From Bacteroidales bacterium (GTDB taxonomy: Bacteria; Bacteroidota; Bacteroidia; Bacteroidales; UBA932): a stretch of 64,000 nucleotides of DNA. The notes beneath the pieces are model-generated. The model was not told where the DNA came from, made no database searches, and saw nothing but the letters and a program-made list of their open reading frames with translations. The stretch is taken from NCBI GenBank assembly GCA_017447265.1, contig JAFSOA010000017.1, positions 62,001-126,000 on the forward strand, written 5' to 3'. Below, piece after piece: positions 1 to 9,319 of this stretch. The stretch's first letter is position 1. Every line of letters starts with the position of its first letter. The position numbers and the translations under genes are program-made.

Positions 1-1
1 G

Positions 2-808
2 CACTATGGCCACACCTTCGGCGCTTCCGGGATTGTAGAGTCCATCATCACGATGTGCGCTCTGGACGAAGGCCTGATCCTTCCCGTCCCTGGCTTCGAA
101 GAGCTGGGCGTCAGCGGAAAGATGCACCCGTGCAGCCAGTTGGAAAAAACGGACAAAAAGTCTTTCATCAAGCTGCAGTCCGGGTTCGGCGGTTGCAACG
201 GCGCGATGATCTATGCCAGGGCTCAGGCGCACGCCGCCCGACCGGCCAAAGCCGGTTACGATGTGGTGAAGCGCCTTCGCATCACGGCGGAAGGCCTGTG
301 GGTGGACGATCAGGCGGTAGCGCTGGAAGGTCGCGGCCCCGCCCTCGTCACGGAGATTTTCAAAAAATACCTCGCCGACGGTTCCCGTTTCTTCAAGATG
401 GACCTCTACAGCCGGCTTGCCTATGCCGGTACGAGTCTGCTGGCGAAAGACGCCCTGGAAGGGTATGATCCGGAAGACGTGGCTTTGTTCGTCTTTACGC
501 AGCAGGGTTCCCTCCTGGCCGACCGGAAGCATCTTTCTACGTTCTCCAATCCCGACGAGTTCTTCCCCAGCCCGGCGGTTTTCATCAATACGCTTCCCAA
601 CGTGGTGCTGGGAGAAATCGCCGTCAAGAACAACATCAAGGGCGAAACCACCCTGGTGCTGCTCCCCGATCGTGATGAAGCGGCCATCCAGCGGATCATG
701 GAAGCGTCCCTGGCTGCAACCAGGCCTGCCGTGGTACTCTGCGGCTGGGTGGACTGCGGCGCGGAAGACAATTTTGTGGCGGATCTTAAAATGCTGAAAA
801 TCAAATGA
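2..808 (+). CDS. Beta-ketoacyl synthase, C-terminal part (5' truncated by window edge)
   Basis: The frame is open from base 2, so only about 268 C-terminal residues are visible. They begin at the second active-site His (HYGHTFGASG, the GHT-G-AG motif) and continue to SGFGGCNG, the variant of the FGFGGTN motif that closes a ketosynthase fold. The catalytic Cys and first His lie outside the window. About 150 more residues follow. They have the look of the N-terminal half of a second ketosynthase (FINTLPNVVLGEIAVKNN) with no nucleophilic Cys, like the chain-length-factor family Ketoacyl-synt_2. The next ketosynthase gene starts 4 bases before this stop (ATGA overlap), so the two are probably co-translated. 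Inferred role: chain extension in an aryl-polyene/flexirubin-type pathway. Confident for the KS fold, moderate for the C-terminal domain. Confidence 0.85.
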   Translation, partial: HYGHTFGASGIVESIITMCALDEGLILPVPGFEELGVSGKMHPCSQLEKTDKKSFIKLQSGFGGCNGAMIYARAQAHAARPAKAGYDVVKRLRITAEGLWVDDQAVALEGRGPALVTEIFKKYLADGSRFFKMDLYSRLAYAGTSLLAKDALEGYDPEDVALFVFTQQGSLLADRKHLSTFSNPDEFFPSPAVFINTLPNVVLGEIAVKNNIKGETTLVLLPDRDEAAIQRIMEASLAATRPAVVLCGWVDCGAEDNFVADLKMLKIK

Positions 809-2520
809 ACGGAGTCATATCAATCAGCGGCATGGGCATTATCTGTGCCATCGGCAACAACCAGCAGGAGGTTCTCGACGCACTGAAAAAGAAAAAGTCG
901 GGCATCGGGAAGATGAAGTATCTCCCGTCGGTTCATACCGACATTCCGGTCGGAGAGATCAAACTGTCGACCGAAGAGATGAAGCAGATGCTGGGCATCT
1001 CCGGTGACGAGCCGGTCAGCCGGACCTCCGTCATGGGCGCGATCGCCGTCCGGGAAGCCCTGCAGCAGGCCGGGATCGAAGACGTATCCGGCAAAAGGGT
1101 GGCGCTGATCTCGGGAACCACCGTGGGCGTGATGGACGTGACGGAGCAGCTCTTCGAGAAAACGGGAACCGATCCCGAACTGCTTGGCATGCCCCACAGC
1201 CATGAATGCGGCCGGAGCACCGAGGAGATCGCGCTGTATGCAGGTCTGCAGGGTGCCCGTTGCTGCACCATCTGCACGGCTTGCTCCTCTGCCCTGAATG
1301 CCATCATGATCGGTTCTGAGATGTTGAAGAACGACGAGGTCGACCTGGTGGTCGCCGGCGGTTCGGAGCCCCTGAGCAAGCTTCATCTGAACGGATTCAA
1401 TACGCTGATGATCCTGGACCGGGAGCGCTGCCGACCCTTCGACGAGACGCGCGCCGGCCTCAACCTGGGAGAAGGTGCCGCGTTCGTGGTCCTTCAGAAA
1501 GATGTGCCCGGCGGCCTGGCCTTCATCCGCGGCTACGCAAACCGCTGCGACGCCTTTCACCAGACGGCGACATCCAAGAACGGAGAAGGAGCCTTCCAGG
1601 CCATGACCGAAGCGCTTCGGATGGCCGGACTGCAGCCGGAAGACATCCAGTACATCAATGCGCACGGCACCGGCACGCCCGACAACGACGCCTCCGAGAG
1701 CGCCGCGTTCAAACGGGTGTTCGGCGCGAAACTGCCGGACATGTCCAGTACCAAGTCCTATACGGGACACACCACCTCCGCCGCCGGCTCCGTTGAGACG
1801 GTCATCTGTCTCCTGGCCATGGAGAATGACTTCGTGCCCGCCTCGCTGGGGTGGAAGCATCCCATGCCGGACGGCGTCATCCCCTCCCCGGGGCGCTCGG
1901 GTGTCAAGCTGGACCACGTCATGTGCAACTCCTTCGGTTTCGGGGGAAACGATTCCTCTTTGATCCTCAGCAAGGACAAAGCCCCGGCGGAAGAACAGCC
2001 CCTGCTCGACGAGTCCCGCGTCCGCATCGCCGCCCGGAGCATCGTCTCCAGCGAAGAAGAACTCAGCGGATTGCGGGCGTTTTTGCCGCCCATGGAGACC
2101 CGCCGCATGAGCAAGATCATGAAAGCCAGCCTGCTATCCGCCTTTACGGTCCTGCGGGAAGCCGGCATCGAGCGGCCCGATGCGATCATCGCCGCCACCG
2201 CGAAAGGGATGCTTGAATTGAGCACCCTCTTCCTGCAAAACATCGTCGACAACCAGGAACAGCAGCTCAAGCCGACCGTGTTCATGCAGAGCACACACAA
2301 CACCATCGCTTCCGCCATTGCCATCCAGACGCAGTGCCACGGCTACAACATCACCTACTCCCAGGGAGACGATTCCGCTGCCTGGGCCATACGCGACGCG
2401 AAGATGCTGCTGAGAAAGGGAGAAGCCTGCACCGTGCTCGTCTGCGCTTTCGACGAGGCGCTGCAGGATGGAAAAACGTGCCGCTTCAAGGCCGAAAGTA
2501 CCCTCTATACGATTGCCTAG
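805..2520 (+). CDS. Beta-ketoacyl-ACP synthase with appended degenerate KS half
   Basis: 571 residues. Residues 1-390 are a complete condensing enzyme with Cys160 (TACSSA), His287 (NAHGTGT) and His322 (TGHTTSAAG), closed by NSFGFGGND. Residues about 400-571 are an extra domain (IIAATAKGMLELS, then STHNTIASAIAIQTQ) that resembles the first half of another ketosynthase but has no catalytic Cys. A usual FabF is about 410 residues, so this is a fusion. The preceding truncated gene has the same layout. Role: decarboxylative condensation of malonyl-ACP with a growing acyl chain, in the cytoplasm. The start overlaps the previous stop. Aryl-polyene clusters often encode a separate chain-length factor, and I infer that the C-terminal domain may do that job here. 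Confidence 0.92.
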   Translation: MNGVISISGMGIICAIGNNQQEVLDALKKKKSGIGKMKYLPSVHTDIPVGEIKLSTEEMKQMLGISGDEPVSRTSVMGAIAVREALQQAGIEDVSGKRVALISGTTVGVMDVTEQLFEKTGTDPELLGMPHSHECGRSTEEIALYAGLQGARCCTICTACSSALNAIMIGSEMLKNDEVDLVVAGGSEPLSKLHLNGFNTLMILDRERCRPFDETRAGLNLGEGAAFVVLQKDVPGGLAFIRGYANRCDAFHQTATSKNGEGAFQAMTEALRMAGLQPEDIQYINAHGTGTPDNDASESAAFKRVFGAKLPDMSSTKSYTGHTTSAAGSVETVICLLAMENDFVPASLGWKHPMPDGVIPSPGRSGVKLDHVMCNSFGFGGNDSSLILSKDKAPAEEQPLLDESRVRIAARSIVSSEEELSGLRAFLPPMETRRMSKIMKASLLSAFTVLREAGIERPDAIIAATAKGMLELSTLFLQNIVDNQEQQLKPTVFMQSTHNTIASAIAIQTQCHGYNITYSQGDDSAAWAIRDAKMLLRKGEACTVLVCAFDEALQDGKTCRFKAESTLYTIA

Positions 2521-2530
2521 ACGCCTCTGT

Positions 2531-3310
2531 ATGTCCATTCTCCGGAATATATTGAAATTCGTCAAGACGGTATTTATCCTTCTCCTGTATGTCGTTTTCA
2601 TGCTGGTCTTCGTGACACCCGGCGCCTTCATCTACCTGAAGTGCGGAAGACGGTCTGAAAAAAAGAAAGAGAATCTTCACAAGTTTATCTGCTGGTGCGC
2701 GAAAGCCGGCACATCCCTGCTGGGGCTGTTCGGGAATCCTTTCACGTTTGCAGGCCGTACGGACGAGGATTTTTCCCGCCCGGCCATCATCACCTGCAAC
2801 CACCAGTCGCACCTGGACCTGCTGGCGATGCTCGCCCTGACCCCCAGGATGGTCATCCTCACGGCAGACTGGGTCTGGCACAATCCGCTCTATGGCTTCA
2901 TCATCCGCGAGGCCGATTTCCTTCCGGCATCGAAAGGCCTTGAGGTCATCGCCCCGCGGCTTCGCGAACTGGTGGACAACGGCTACAGCATTGCCGTGTA
3001 TCCGGAGAGTACCCGGTCGCTGGACTGTAGCATCGGCCGCTTCCACCAGGGCGCTTTCTATCTGGCGGAGCAATACCAGATAGACATCCTTCCCGTCGTG
3101 CTGTACGGCGCAGGGAAAGCGCTGCCGAAACACGGGCGTCTGCTCAACCGGGGTCCCATCCGGATGGAGATCGACGAACGGATTTCACCGGAAGAGATGA
3201 GGCGCCACGGCGACACCTTGAAAGACCAGGCCTCCTACCTGCGGAATTATTACGTCGCACGCTACGCCGAGATGGCGGAGCAAATGGAACAGACACTGCC
3301 GACGCCATGA
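2531..3310 (+). CDS. 1-acyl-glycerol-3-phosphate acyltransferase family (PlsC-like)
   Basis: The chosen ATG gives 259 residues beginning MSILRNILKF. An upstream in-frame ATG at 2468 lies inside the previous gene and adds arginine-rich, out-of-family sequence, so it was rejected. Residues 10-38 form a membrane anchor. The acyltransferase HX4D motif is NHQSHLD (His91, Asp96), and YPESTRS replaces the family's FPEGTRS block. Role: transfer of an acyl group to a lipid hydroxyl at the inner membrane. In this cluster it may attach the polyketide chain to a lipid (inferred). Its stop overlaps the exporter's start by 4 bases, which suggests coupled translation. Confidence 0.9.
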   Translation: MSILRNILKFVKTVFILLLYVVFMLVFVTPGAFIYLKCGRRSEKKKENLHKFICWCAKAGTSLLGLFGNPFTFAGRTDEDFSRPAIITCNHQSHLDLLAMLALTPRMVILTADWVWHNPLYGFIIREADFLPASKGLEVIAPRLRELVDNGYSIAVYPESTRSLDCSIGRFHQGAFYLAEQYQIDILPVVLYGAGKALPKHGRLLNRGPIRMEIDERISPEEMRRHGDTLKDQASYLRNYYVARYAEMAEQMEQTLPTP

Positions 3311-6072
3311 AGATCACCGATATCTACGATTTCTTCTCCAGGAACCGGGGAATCCGGCGCGTAAGTCTGGTCGCGCTCTCCATCCTTTTTGCCCTTTTAC
3401 TGGCAAGATTGGATTTCAGCGAGGACATCAGCGATTTCCTGCCGCTCAGAACGAAGGAGCGGGAACAGATGTCCCTCTATCAGAACATCTCCGGCGCCGG
3501 CAAGTTCCTGATCCTTTTTTCCAATCCCGGGGATGCGGATAAGACCGTGGAAGCCATCGACTGTTTTATCGAAGCTGCCGTCGCGAAAGATGCAGACGGA
3601 TGGTGCGGGAGCCTCACCGCCCAGATCGACATGGACGCCATCAACGGCGTCTCACGCTTTGTCTATGACAACATCCCGTACTTCCTGACCGCGGGCGACA
3701 TCGCACGGATGGACAGCCTCCTGGCAGAGCCCGGCCATCTTACATCCGCGCTGGCCAGGGATAAAGAGCTTCTTGCATTCCCCCACCCCTCCCTTGTCAC
3801 GACAAGCATCACCCATGACCCGCTGAACCTCTTCAGTCCGGTTATGGACAGGCTTCAGGCTTCCTCCGGGCAGGTGGGTTTCGAATCGTATGAGGGTTAT
3901 ATCTTCACGCCGGACATGAGCCGTGCGGTCGTGATGCTGGATTCGCCTTTCGGAAACAGCGAAACGAGCAATAACGCCAGGCTCATCCATTACCTGGAAG
4001 AGCGGTCCCGCGAGATGCAGGAAAGCTACCCGGATGTGGCCGTCGACATCATCGGAGGGCCGGCCATCGCCGTCGGGAACTCCTCCCGGATCAAGAAAGA
4101 CAGCCTCCTGGCCATCGCCCTTTCCGTCGTGCTGATGGTCCTGCTCCTGGCTTATTCGTTCAATTCGCTCAAGAACATCCTGCTGATCTTCCTGACCGTC
4201 GGATGGGGCTTGCTCTTCGCCCTGGGAAGCCTGGCGCTGTTCCGCGACAATGTATCCATCATCGTCATCGGCATTTCGAGCGTCATCATCGGCCTGGCCA
4301 TCAATTATCCCCTGCACCTGATCGCCCATTCTGTCTATCAACCCGACAGGCGGGCGGCCATGAAAGAAATCGTATCGCCGCTGGTGGTCGGGAACATCAC
4401 GACCGTGGGCGCTTTCCTGGCGCTGGTCCCGCTCAAGTCGACGGCCCTGCGCGACCTCGGCCTCTTTGCTTCCCTGCTGCTGGTCGGGACGATTCTGTTC
4501 GTACTCATCTACCTGCCCCATTATATCTCCACCCGGCAAGGGAAGAAACGGGCCAACGGCCGTCTCATCGAGCTCCTCTCCGCTTTTTCGCCGGAGAAGT
4601 ACAAAGGGATCGTCGCAGGCACGGTCCTCCTCACGATCGTACTGGCTTTTTTCAGCGTCCGCACCGAATTCGATTCCGACATGTCGCACATGAACTACAT
4701 GACGGCGAATCAAAAGCGCGAGATGCAGTATTTCGAGGCGTTGATGACAAAAGACACCACCCGCACCGCCCGGAGCCTGTATGTCTACGGAAGCGGCCGC
4801 ACGCCGGACGAAGCCTTGCAGGACATTCAGTCCAGCGGGGCGCGCATGGACAGCCTGGCCAGGGCCGGCATCCTGGTCAAGCAGAACGAAGTCTTATCCT
4901 TCCTGACAAGCGAAGCGGAGCAACAGCAGCGCCTGCTGCGCTGGAACCAGTTTGTCGGGCGCCATCGCGAGGCGTTGACCGCTGTCTTTGCGGATGCGGC
5001 GAAGGAGGCCGGCTTTACCCCCGCCGCCTTTGCCTCTTTCAACCAGCTGATTGCAGCTTCACCTTCCTTCTCTACGCACTCTCTCGCGTACTTCGAGCCG
5101 CTCCTGACGACAGTGTTCCGCCAGAATTTTACCGTCTCCGACGACAACGGAATGGCCTATGTGGTAAGTCCGGTCAACATTCAGGCCGAAGACATGGCCC
5201 AGGCGAAAGAAGTCTTCGGAGACCATTGCTTTGAGATCTCCGGCATCAACAAGTCCATGACACGGAGCCTGTCCGACAATTTCAATTACATCGGATGGGC
5301 CTGCTCCCTGATCGTCTTCTTCTTTCTCTGGTTCTCCTTCGGGCGCATCGAACTGGCCCTTATCGCTTTCCTGCCGATGGCCGTCAGCTGGGTCTGGATA
5401 CTCGGCATCATGGCCCTGCTGGGCATCAAGTTCAACATCGTGAACGTCATTCTGGCCACCTTCATCTTTGGCCAGGGCGATGACTACACGATCTTCATGA
5501 CCGAAGGCTGCCAGTATGAGTATGGCCGGCAACGGCCCATTCTCAAGGCCTACAAGAGCAGCATCCTGCAGTCGGCCGCCATCATGTTCGTCGGCATAGG
5601 CACGCTCATCGTCGCCAGGCATCCGGCCATGCACTCCCTGGCGGAAGTGACGATCATCGGCATGTTCTCGGTGGTGCTGATGGCCTACCTGATTCCTCCT
5701 TTCCTGTTCAAGCTGCTGACGACGAAGAAAGGGCAGGTACGTCCGTATCCCATTACGCTCAGGACCCTCTTGCTGGGGCGGCCGAAAGATTTGCGCGCCA
5801 GGGTGGAAGGGCGCTACGCCTACAAGGGGAAGGAGATTGAACGCAGTGTACGTCGCAGCCTGAAAGAAAGGGGCGATTCGGTCATCCACAAGGATTTGGC
5901 GGAACAGCCGACGGCCGATTTTATTGACGAGGGCTATGGGGAACTGTCCCTTCTGCTGGCCTTGTCGCATCCGGATGTGAACGTCGTCTCACATATCGCC
6001 GACGAAGAACGGCGACAGATCGCCGTCGTTGCCGCCCGGGGAATGGCAGATAATGTAATATTTCAAAGTTAG
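3307..6072 (+). CDS. MMPL/RND-family lipid exporter
   Basis: 921 residues with classic two-fold RND architecture. There is one N-terminal membrane helix (about 18-36), a large extracytoplasmic domain, and a helix bundle at about 255-420 that includes VIIGLAINYPLHLI. A second extracytoplasmic domain (about 450-655) and a second bundle (about 660-815) with FIFGQGDDYTIFMT follow, then a soluble tail of about 100 residues. The conserved charged and glycine residues in GQGDDY are typical of MMPL proton relays. Homologues sit in aryl-polyene clusters and are thought to move the product or its lipid across the inner membrane. Here it is placed between acyltransferase and ligase genes in one operon. 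The substrate is inferred. Confidence 0.9.
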   Translation: MKITDIYDFFSRNRGIRRVSLVALSILFALLLARLDFSEDISDFLPLRTKEREQMSLYQNISGAGKFLILFSNPGDADKTVEAIDCFIEAAVAKDADGWCGSLTAQIDMDAINGVSRFVYDNIPYFLTAGDIARMDSLLAEPGHLTSALARDKELLAFPHPSLVTTSITHDPLNLFSPVMDRLQASSGQVGFESYEGYIFTPDMSRAVVMLDSPFGNSETSNNARLIHYLEERSREMQESYPDVAVDIIGGPAIAVGNSSRIKKDSLLAIALSVVLMVLLLAYSFNSLKNILLIFLTVGWGLLFALGSLALFRDNVSIIVIGISSVIIGLAINYPLHLIAHSVYQPDRRAAMKEIVSPLVVGNITTVGAFLALVPLKSTALRDLGLFASLLLVGTILFVLIYLPHYISTRQGKKRANGRLIELLSAFSPEKYKGIVAGTVLLTIVLAFFSVRTEFDSDMSHMNYMTANQKREMQYFEALMTKDTTRTARSLYVYGSGRTPDEALQDIQSSGARMDSLARAGILVKQNEVLSFLTSEAEQQQRLLRWNQFVGRHREALTAVFADAAKEAGFTPAAFASFNQLIAASPSFSTHSLAYFEPLLTTVFRQNFTVSDDNGMAYVVSPVNIQAEDMAQAKEVFGDHCFEISGINKSMTRSLSDNFNYIGWACSLIVFFFLWFSFGRIELALIAFLPMAVSWVWILGIMALLGIKFNIVNVILATFIFGQGDDYTIFMTEGCQYEYGRQRPILKAYKSSILQSAAIMFVGIGTLIVARHPAMHSLAEVTIIGMFSVVLMAYLIPPFLFKLLTTKKGQVRPYPITLRTLLLGRPKDLRARVEGRYAYKGKEIERSVRRSLKERGDSVIHKDLAEQPTADFIDEGYGELSLLLALSHPDVNVVSHIADEERRQIAVVAARGMADNVIFQS

Positions 6073-6078
6073 TATATC

Positions 6079-7614
6079 ATGAAAACAGAAGAAATCAAAA
6101 ACTTGCTAAGAGATGTCCTTCCGGCCGTCAATTTCGATGCTGACTTCCTCTTCACCGAGCTCGACTCGCTGGGCGTCGCCACCATTCTTTTTGTCTTGTC
6201 CGAGAAATACCATATCCACCTTGACGCGCAGGACATCACACCCAAGAATTTCAAGAGCGTCGAATCCATCGCCAACATGGTCCGCGCAAAGATGTCGCTG
6301 GAAAGCAAGATCCGGCAGTTCGCCGTTTCTTCTCCCGATAAGGTCGCCGTCGTCTGCGGCGACGACAGCATGACCTATTCACAGTTGTGGGATGCGATCA
6401 CCCGGAAGGCCGAGGCCCTGAAAGCCGAAGGTCTCAAGCCGCAGCATCCCTATGTATACCGGACCAACCAGGACATCGATTTCCTGGTTACCTACTGCGC
6501 GGTCCATACCCTCAAAGCCGTCGCCGTCCCCATCGTGCATGATGCCTCCGATGAGTTCTTCCAGTCGGTCAAACAGGAAGTGGATTCCTTCTCTTTCCCC
6601 GCCGGCGTCGCGGATGCACTGTTCACGACCGGGACCACGGGCAAGTCGAAAGGGGCCATGCTCTCCGAGCTGAGCCTTACCTCCTGCTCGGAGAATTTCA
6701 CCGACCGCTTCCCGTTCAGCAAGGATCTCTGCTTCATTGTCAGTGGCCCCCTGAACCATATTGCATCCCTGTTCAAGATCCATCCGACCCTCAGTGCAGG
6801 CGGCACCGTTTGCATCGTGGACGGGCTCAAAGATATGAATGTCTTCTTCAAGGCCTTCGACCTCCCCTTCAAGGAGTTCGCCGCGTTCCTGGTTCCGGCC
6901 AGCCTGCGGATCATCATGCAGTACTCCTACGAGAAACTGTGCTCCCTGGCACCCAGAATCGCCTTCATCGAAACGGGCGCTGCCCCCATCTCCAAGGATG
7001 ACATGGAGAGACTGAGCAAGGCGCTGCCGCATTCGCGTCTGTATAATGGTTACGGTTCCACCGAGTTCGGATGTGCCTCGGCCTATGATTTCAATGACGG
7101 AAAATATATGGAAGGATGTGTGGGACGCCCCTATAAGAATGTCACCATTGAAATCGCGCCGGATTCGACCGTCGTGGTCTCCGGCCTGGGCGTGATGAGC
7201 GGTTATGTCAATGACGAGGAGAACACCCGGATTGTTCTCGCTGACGGGAAAATTCACACGTCAGACCTCGGCTATTTTGACGAGGACGGCCTGCTTCATC
7301 TCACCGGCCGCGCCGGCGACGTGATCAACGTAGGTGGCTATAAGGTCAATCCCATCGAGGTCGAAGGCATCGCCTCCTCCTATCCCGGCATCAAAGACAG
7401 CATCTGCATCGCCGCAAAGCATCCGGTCATCGGCCCGGTGTTGAAACTGCTGGTCGTAACCGATGATGCCGCGTCCTTCGACAAACACGCGCTGGCGGTA
7501 TTCATCAAATCCAAGCTGGAAGGATATAAAGTCCCGACGATGTACGAGGTCGTCGATTCAATCCATTATACCTACAACGGGAAAAAAGACAGGAAAGCTT
7601 ACAAGGAAGGATAG
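6079..7614 (+). CDS. Acyl carrier domain fused to AMP-dependent acyl ligase
   Basis: 511 residues. Residues 1-75 look like a carrier protein with the phosphopantetheine-type motif ELDSLG (Ser30). Residues about 80-511 are an adenylate-forming ligase with the P-loop-like FTTGTTGKSKGAM, YNGYGSTEFG, the HTSDLGYFDEDG block and a C-terminal NGKKDRKA carrying the catalytic Lys. The enzyme probably adenylates a carboxylic acid starter and loads it on its own carrier domain. An aromatic acid such as 4-hydroxybenzoate or a cinnamate is known for related clusters, but the substrate cannot be read here. The gene is the last of the first block. Its 3' end overlaps the convergent hydrolase gene by 16 bases. 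Confidence 0.92.
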   Translation: MKTEEIKNLLRDVLPAVNFDADFLFTELDSLGVATILFVLSEKYHIHLDAQDITPKNFKSVESIANMVRAKMSLESKIRQFAVSSPDKVAVVCGDDSMTYSQLWDAITRKAEALKAEGLKPQHPYVYRTNQDIDFLVTYCAVHTLKAVAVPIVHDASDEFFQSVKQEVDSFSFPAGVADALFTTGTTGKSKGAMLSELSLTSCSENFTDRFPFSKDLCFIVSGPLNHIASLFKIHPTLSAGGTVCIVDGLKDMNVFFKAFDLPFKEFAAFLVPASLRIIMQYSYEKLCSLAPRIAFIETGAAPISKDDMERLSKALPHSRLYNGYGSTEFGCASAYDFNDGKYMEGCVGRPYKNVTIEIAPDSTVVVSGLGVMSGYVNDEENTRIVLADGKIHTSDLGYFDEDGLLHLTGRAGDVINVGGYKVNPIEVEGIASSYPGIKDSICIAAKHPVIGPVLKLLVVTDDAASFDKHALAVFIKSKLEGYKVPTMYEVVDSIHYTYNGKKDRKAYKEG

Positions 7615-8522
7615 AGCGACTTCAACCAGGCAAGGAACTCATTCCGCCACTGACGGCACTCGGGGCTTCCTTTCTCATCGCTGGCCCCGAAGCCGTGTCC
7701 CCCTGTTTCGTACTGGATGTATCGATGCGGAACGTTCTTCTGCGTCAGCGCCGCATCCAGCAATTCCGAATTCTGGTATTGCACGATGGGGTCATCCACG
7801 CAATTGATCAGGAAGACGGGCGGACAGTTGTCCGGAATGTGCTTCTCCAGGGAAAGCGAATCCCGCATGGCGCTGTCGGCGACCCGGTTGTCACCCAGGA
7901 GGCCGCGTCTTGAACGCCGGTGCACATAGGGCGGATCCATCGTGACGACAGGGTAAACCGGCACGACGAAGGCAGGACGCAAGTTCACATCCGTCTCAAT
8001 CCCTGCCAGCTGCAGGAAATTGGTCGCGTTAAAGCAGGCCGCGGACATGACCAGGTGGCCGCCGGCAGAAAAGCCCATCATCCCGATCTTGTCAGGGTCG
8101 ATGCCATATTCCGGGGCGTGTTCCCCGACATATTGCAGCGCCCGCTGGGCGTCCGTGATCATGTCGGGATGCCGCTTCCCGCGGAAGACGAGGCGGACGG
8201 GCATCGCAACTTCCACTTTCCCCGCCGTCCTGTACAGCAGCACGAAAGCCGTTATGCCGTTCGCGCTGAGCCACTCGCCCACTTTAAATCCTTCCACTTC
8301 CTGGTCAAGCCAGTGATAACTGCCACCCGGGCAGACAACGACGCTGATTCCGTTGGGGGTCTCGGGCCTGAAGGCATAGAGCGTCACTTGACGGCCGTGG
8401 GGCATTTTTACGCCGTCCCACAGGGCAATCGTATCGGCCGGCTGAGACGCCGCCGGACAATAGACCGGAACGGTCAATAACAACAATACGCACCAAAAAC
8501 AGGCTTTCTTCACGCTCATCAT
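7599..8522 (-). CDS. Exported alpha/beta hydrolase (esterase-like)
   Basis: 307 residues with a hydrophobic N-terminal signal sequence (about 1-27, ending near YCPAASQ). The nucleophile elbow is GFSAGGH (Ser152). The acid is in CVDDPIVQYQ and the catalytic His in GGHGFG, so the triad is complete. CPGGSYHWL supplies the oxyanion hairpin seen in acetyl-xylan-esterase-like and BD-FAE-like enzymes. It is the last gene of the minus-strand block and its start overlaps the preceding stop by 4 bases. It could hydrolyse an ester in the periplasm. Whether it serves the polyene pathway or is a passenger is unknown. Confidence 0.8.
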   Translation of the reverse strand: MMSVKKACFWCVLLLLTVPVYCPAASQPADTIALWDGVKMPHGRQVTLYAFRPETPNGISVVVCPGGSYHWLDQEVEGFKVGEWLSANGITAFVLLYRTAGKVEVAMPVRLVFRGKRHPDMITDAQRALQYVGEHAPEYGIDPDKIGMMGFSAGGHLVMSAACFNATNFLQLAGIETDVNLRPAFVVPVYPVVTMDPPYVHRRSRRGLLGDNRVADSAMRDSLSLEKHIPDNCPPVFLINCVDDPIVQYQNSELLDAALTQKNVPHRYIQYETGGHGFGASDEKGSPECRQWRNEFLAWLKSLYPSL

Positions 8523-9313
8523 TTCAGATTATCTTTCAGGAAGGTTACTACGCTATTGATCAGGCCGGCCTTATTGCCCTTCAGGAAATGGCCCTCATTC
8601 TCCAGTATATATAACTCGCTGTCCTTATAGGATTCATGATACCGCTCAGCGTATGAAACAGGGACAATCTTATCTTTCTTTCCCTGAATGATGCACACTT
8701 TTCCGGAATACCGGGAAGACGTCTCGTAAACAGGCAGTTGCTGCGCTTCAAGAATAAAGCGGCGTCCCAATTTGTGAAACAAGACATTGACGTACGCGGG
8801 AGGATTGGAAGCATCGTACCGGGCATGCATACACCGGCCGGCAATGGCGTCATCCTTCAGTACGGCCGCAGGAGCCAGCAAAACGAGGCATTTCGGCCTC
8901 TGGGGCAAGTCCTCCATCTCTCCGGCGAGCATTCCGGCGATCACGCCGCCTTGCGAGTGACCCAGCAGGGCGATATCCGAAACAAAGGGAAGCTTGCGCG
9001 CATAAGCCATAACCGCCTTGGCATCCGCAATTTCGCTGGAAATTGTCATGTCGATGAACTTGCCTTCGCTTTTGCCGTGCGCGTCAAAATCAAAACAGAT
9101 GGAGGCGATACCGGCTTTTGCCAGCGCACGCGCAAGGGCCGGAATCGGATACATTTCCTTTTTGGAAATAAACCCGTGCATCAATAGAACCAAAGGGCAG
9201 GTATTCTTCTCTCTGTCAAAACCTTCCGGAAGAACCAGCGTAGTTGAAATTCCTCCATGGGGTCCAAATACTTCATAAGGAGAACGCTTCGAAAAGAAAG
9301 GGAGCAACGACAT
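8519..9313 (-). CDS. Alpha/beta hydrolase (S33/serine aminopeptidase-like)
   Basis: 264 residues from the ATG at 9313. A TTG two codons earlier, directly after the preceding stop, is possible but less likely. The nucleophile motif is GHSQGG, the acid is in QGKKDKIVP and the His in NEGHFLKG, an intact triad. HGFISKKEM gives the oxyanion region. There is no signal peptide, so it is probably cytoplasmic. Family members include feruloyl-esterase-like and acyl-thioesterase-like enzymes. Co-transcription with polyketide genes makes a thioesterase/esterase role plausible, but this is inference. Confidence 0.8.
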   Translation of the reverse strand: MSLLPFFSKRSPYEVFGPHGGISTTLVLPEGFDREKNTCPLVLLMHGFISKKEMYPIPALARALAKAGIASICFDFDAHGKSEGKFIDMTISSEIADAKAVMAYARKLPFVSDIALLGHSQGGVIAGMLAGEMEDLPQRPKCLVLLAPAAVLKDDAIAGRCMHARYDASNPPAYVNVLFHKLGRRFILEAQQLPVYETSSRYSGKVCIIQGKKDKIVPVSYAERYHESYKDSELYILENEGHFLKGNKAGLINSVVTFLKDNLK

Positions 9314-9319
9314 GGTCAA

